The notes beneath the pieces were generated by a model, which searched no databases, was not told the origin of the DNA, and saw nothing but the letters and a program-made list of their open reading frames with translations. From NCBI GenBank assembly GCA_949879025.1, contig CATLBO010000003.1, positions 1 to 64,000 of the forward strand: a DNA stretch of 64,000 bases, read 5' to 3'. Each line of letters begins with the position of its first letter. The stretch's first letter is position 1. Shown here piece by piece: positions 61,593-64,000 of this stretch. A program made the position numbers and the translations under genes. The DNA is from an uncultured Hungatella sp. GTDB lineage: Bacteria > Bacillota > Clostridia > Lachnospirales > Lachnospiraceae.

Positions 61593-63500
61593 ATGGCACG
61601 CAAGAAAGAACTCGGAACCGGCATTATTACAGAAACCGATCGATATCTTTACGGAGAAGGAACCCATTACAAGATCTATGAGAAACTGGGAGCCCATCCC
61701 AAAACCTATCGGAGAAAAGAGGGGATGTATTTTGCCGTGTGGGCGCCTCATGCCCAGGCAGTCAGCGTTGTGGGCGATTTCAATGACTGGAATCCTGATG
61801 CCACTCCCATGGAGGCTTTGGGATCTTCAGGCATTTACGAAGTATTTGTCCCTGGCCTGGGCATTGGCCAGCTATACAAGTACGCCATCACCGCTGCCAG
61901 CGGAAAAGTTCTGTTTAAGTCCGACCCTTATGCCTTTGAAGCGGAATACCGCCCTGGAACCGCCTCCATCACTGCCGATATATCGGGCTTTGCATGGAAA
62001 GATGACGTGTGGATGAAAAAGAGAAAAGAGACGGATCTTCTTTCCTCGCCGCTTTCTATTTATGAGGTTCATTTAGGTTCCTGGAAAAAGAAAAACAGAG
62101 AAGAGAAAGACGGCTATTATACCTACATAGAAGCCGCCCACGAGCTGGCTGATTATGTAAAAGAGATGGGATACACCCATGTGGAGCTGATGGGAATCGC
62201 AGAGCATCCTTTTGACGGCTCCTGGGGCTATCAGGTAACCGGTTACTATGCTCCCACTTCCCGGTATGGTACAGCCAAAGAGTTTATGTATTTTGTCAAC
62301 TATCTGCACAAGAAAGGCATCGGCGTTATTTTGGACTGGGTTCCTGCCCATTTCCCCAGAGATGCCCACGGACTGGCGGATTTTGACGGGGAGCCTTTGT
62401 ATGAATATGCAGATGCCAGAAAAGGGGAGCATCCTGACTGGGGAACAAAAGTATTTGACTACGAAAAACACGAGGTATCCAATTTCCTTATTGCCAATGC
62501 CCTTTACTGGATTGAGCAGTACCATATTGACGGACTTCGGGTAGATGCCGTTGCTTCCATGTTGTATCTGGACTACGGGCGTTCCGGCGGCAACTGGGTT
62601 CCCAACAAATACGGAGAAAATAAGAATCTGGAAGCCATCGAATTCTTTAAACATTTAAACAGCATTGTAAACCAGCGGTGCAGCGGCGCTATGGTTATCG
62701 CTGAAGAGTCTACAGCATGGCCCATGGTTACAGGGAAGCCAGAGGACGGCGGCCTTGGGTTCCGTTTTAAGTGGAATATGGGATGGATGCACGACTTTTT
62801 GGAGTATATGAAGCTAGATCCCTATTTCCGCAAATATAACCACCACAAAATGACCTTTGGCATGACTTATGCCACCAGTGAGAATTTCATCCTGGTGCTT
62901 TCCCATGACGAAGTTGTACATCTGAAGTGTTCTATGATCAACAAAATGCCAGGACTTCATGACGATAAATTTGCCAACTTAAAAGTAGGCTATACATTTA
63001 TGATGGGGCATCCTGGAAAGAAACTTTTGTTTATGGGACAGGATTTCGGCCAGCTTCATGAGTGGGACGAAAAAGTCTCCCTGGATTGGTATCTGGCTGA
63101 AGAACCGCTTCATAAGGATCTTCAGAATTATTTTAAAGATCTTCTTCATATTTATAAAAAGTATCCGGCTATGTATAATCTGGATTATGACTGGGACGGC
63201 TTCCAATGGATCAATGCCAATGACGGCGACCGCAGTATTTTCAGTTTTATCCGCCGCAGCAAAACCGGTAAGCAGAATCTGCTGTTTGTCTGCAATTTTA
63301 CGCCTGTAGCAAGGCCTGATTACCGGGTGGGTGTTCCCAAACGAGGCAGTTTTTCACTGATTTTGGATCAGACTCACGGCCTGTATAAAACAGGGGATGA
63401 CAAAGTAAGTTACCGCTCCACCAAGTCCGAATGCGACGGGCAGCCATTCTCCTTCGCTTATCCGCTCCCGGCTTACGGAACCGCCATTTTCAGGTTTTAA
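61593..63500 (+). CDS. glgB: 1,4-alpha-glucan branching enzyme
   Basis: This GH13 enzyme makes alpha-1,6 branches in glycogen. The N-terminal CBM48 has YFAVWAPHAQAVSVVGDFNDWN, and the catalytic barrel has the nucleophile in HIDGLRVDAVASMLY, the acid/base in VIAEESTAW and the second aspartate in VLSHDEVVHLK. At 635 residues from ATG 61593 it is normal. That ATG follows GGAGGAAGAG; the track start 19 codons before lacks one. A strong terminator follows. Confidence 0.96.
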   Translation: MARKKELGTGIITETDRYLYGEGTHYKIYEKLGAHPKTYRRKEGMYFAVWAPHAQAVSVVGDFNDWNPDATPMEALGSSGIYEVFVPGLGIGQLYKYAITAASGKVLFKSDPYAFEAEYRPGTASITADISGFAWKDDVWMKKRKETDLLSSPLSIYEVHLGSWKKKNREEKDGYYTYIEAAHELADYVKEMGYTHVELMGIAEHPFDGSWGYQVTGYYAPTSRYGTAKEFMYFVNYLHKKGIGVILDWVPAHFPRDAHGLADFDGEPLYEYADARKGEHPDWGTKVFDYEKHEVSNFLIANALYWIEQYHIDGLRVDAVASMLYLDYGRSGGNWVPNKYGENKNLEAIEFFKHLNSIVNQRCSGAMVIAEESTAWPMVTGKPEDGGLGFRFKWNMGWMHDFLEYMKLDPYFRKYNHHKMTFGMTYATSENFILVLSHDEVVHLKCSMINKMPGLHDDKFANLKVGYTFMMGHPGKKLLFMGQDFGQLHEWDEKVSLDWYLAEEPLHKDLQNYFKDLLHIYKKYPAMYNLDYDWDGFQWINANDGDRSIFSFIRRSKTGKQNLLFVCNFTPVARPDYRVGVPKRGSFSLILDQTHGLYKTGDDKVSYRSTKSECDGQPFSFAYPLPAYGTAIFRF

Positions 63501-63542
63501 GCAGACTATAATAATTAAATACTGTTTCTGTAAAATAGGTGT

Positions 63543-63599
63543 AAAATCCCTGCAGCAGTCTTCCTGTCCCATATACTGGCAGTCTGCTGCAGGGATTTT
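63543..63599 (+). terminator. Terminator after glgB
   Basis: AAAATCCCTGCAGCAG pairs perfectly with CTGCTGCAGGGATTTT (16 bp, 25-base loop), ending in a T-run, 43 bases after the glgB stop. Confidence 0.85.
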
Positions 63600-63675
63600 A
63601 TGGGTTCATGCTTAGTTTAACGAATTCTGCCTTTGTCTGCACATAATGGCTGCGGTTTTTACACCGTCAATATCA

Positions 63676-63704
63676 TTGACCGCACATATTTCTTGTTGTA
63701 TACT
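63676..63704 (+). promoter_or_regulatory. Promoter for the response regulator
   Basis: TTGACC, 17 bases, TATACT, a near-consensus sigma-A promoter about 88 bases before the start codon. Confidence 0.7.
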
Positions 63705-63792
63705 GTCTATAGCAATTGGCAGGAATCAAAATATGTACAGATGTACATGTTGCTTATGAGCTGACGGCAAATTTTACGAGGAGGTATTTTAT

Positions 63793-64000
63793 ATGCAAAC
63801 GATCTTGGTTTGTGATGATGATAAACAAATTGTAGAAGCTATAGACATCTATTTAACCGGTGAGGGATTTCAGGTTATAAAAGCTTATGACGGCTATGAT
63901 GCCCTGGAACTTCTGGAAACCAATGAAGTGGATTTAATGATTGTAGATGTTATGATGCCTGGTTTGGACGGAATCCGCACCACCCTGAAAGTCCGCGAAA
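63793..64000 (+). CDS. Response regulator receiver domain, cut by window edge
   Basis: The first 69 residues are in the window and are absent from the ORF track. LVCDDDKQIVEAIDIYL has the acidic pair, and VDLMIVDVMMPGLDG has the phospho-acceptor aspartate, as in OmpR/VanR-type regulators. The output domain lies beyond the edge. ATG 63793 follows GAGGAGGT. A near-consensus promoter precedes it. A histidine kinase is expected after it but cannot be seen. Confidence 0.9.
   Translation, partial: MQTILVCDDDKQIVEAIDIYLTGEGFQVIKAYDGYDALELLETNEVDLMIVDVMMPGLDGIRTTLKVRE

Overview
The window looks like chromosomal DNA from a spore-forming, Gram-positive anaerobe of the Bacillota, most likely a Lachnospiraceae-type Clostridia. 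The signs are strong AGGAGG-type ribosome sites, sigma-A type promoters, a YyaC sporulation protein, a CBS/DRTGG-type manganese pyrophosphatase, DUF2508, DUF5711 and DUF5702-type proteins, and a Tad pilus locus without outer-membrane parts. Species cannot be fixed from the window. No rRNA, tRNA, CRISPR array, prophage or insertion sequence was found. Most genes lie on the minus strand, so the window probably sits on one chromosome arm.

Layout. 1-7.7 kb (minus): an RlmD-type rRNA methyltransferase (cut by the window edge), YhaM exonuclease, an HtrA-like protein without its catalytic triad, a Cof-type phosphatase and a flavin-linked surface lipoprotein reductase. 8-12.5 kb (plus): MutS2 and a two-component system. 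12.7-17.9 kb (minus): a long PRPP synthetase, a DnaI/DnaC-like helicase loader, a DnaD-like primosome protein and MurC. Four perfect DnaA boxes lie between murC and dnaD. 18-24 kb: a PfkB kinase, an AIM24-like protein, and a class A penicillin-binding protein with a long tail plus a small membrane partner. 24-37 kb (minus): a shikimate-kinase-like protein, flavin reductase, orphan HicB, pyrophosphatase, glucokinase, DUF5711 protein and transketolase, an MPN-like/LysM protein, YyaC, a coiled-coil membrane protein and glucose-6-phosphate isomerase. 37-46 kb (minus): a membrane protein, MTA/SAH nucleosidase, HAD and histidine phosphatases, and a lactose/cellobiose-type PTS operon with its PRD regulator. 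46-49 kb: a sigma factor and a DUF4367-like possible anti-sigma protein, with murG on the opposite strand between them.

49-61 kb (minus): HIT protein and rhomboid protease, then a Tad/Flp pilus locus. The pilus order of transcription is prepilin peptidase, TadZ, TadA, TadB, TadC, Flp1 pilin, DUF5702 protein, TadE-like protein with two Cys/His modules, a second prepilin peptidase, a pseudopilin and an FHA protein. Most junctions overlap or nearly abut, which points to one or two transcripts. 61-64 kb (plus): DUF2508 protein, glycogen branching enzyme and the start of a response regulator.

Themes. Central sugar metabolism is prominent (glucokinase, fructokinase-like kinase, Pgi, transketolase, GlgB, PTS). 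Cell-wall synthesis (MurC, MurG, class A PBP) and replication initiation (DnaD, DnaI) are also present. The observations I find most worth checking are the DnaA-box promoter upstream of dnaD-dnaI, the MPN-like/LysM fusion, the triad-less HtrA, the modified Tad proteins, the PTS-embedded small membrane protein, and the 38-bp tandem repeat near 31.8 kb.
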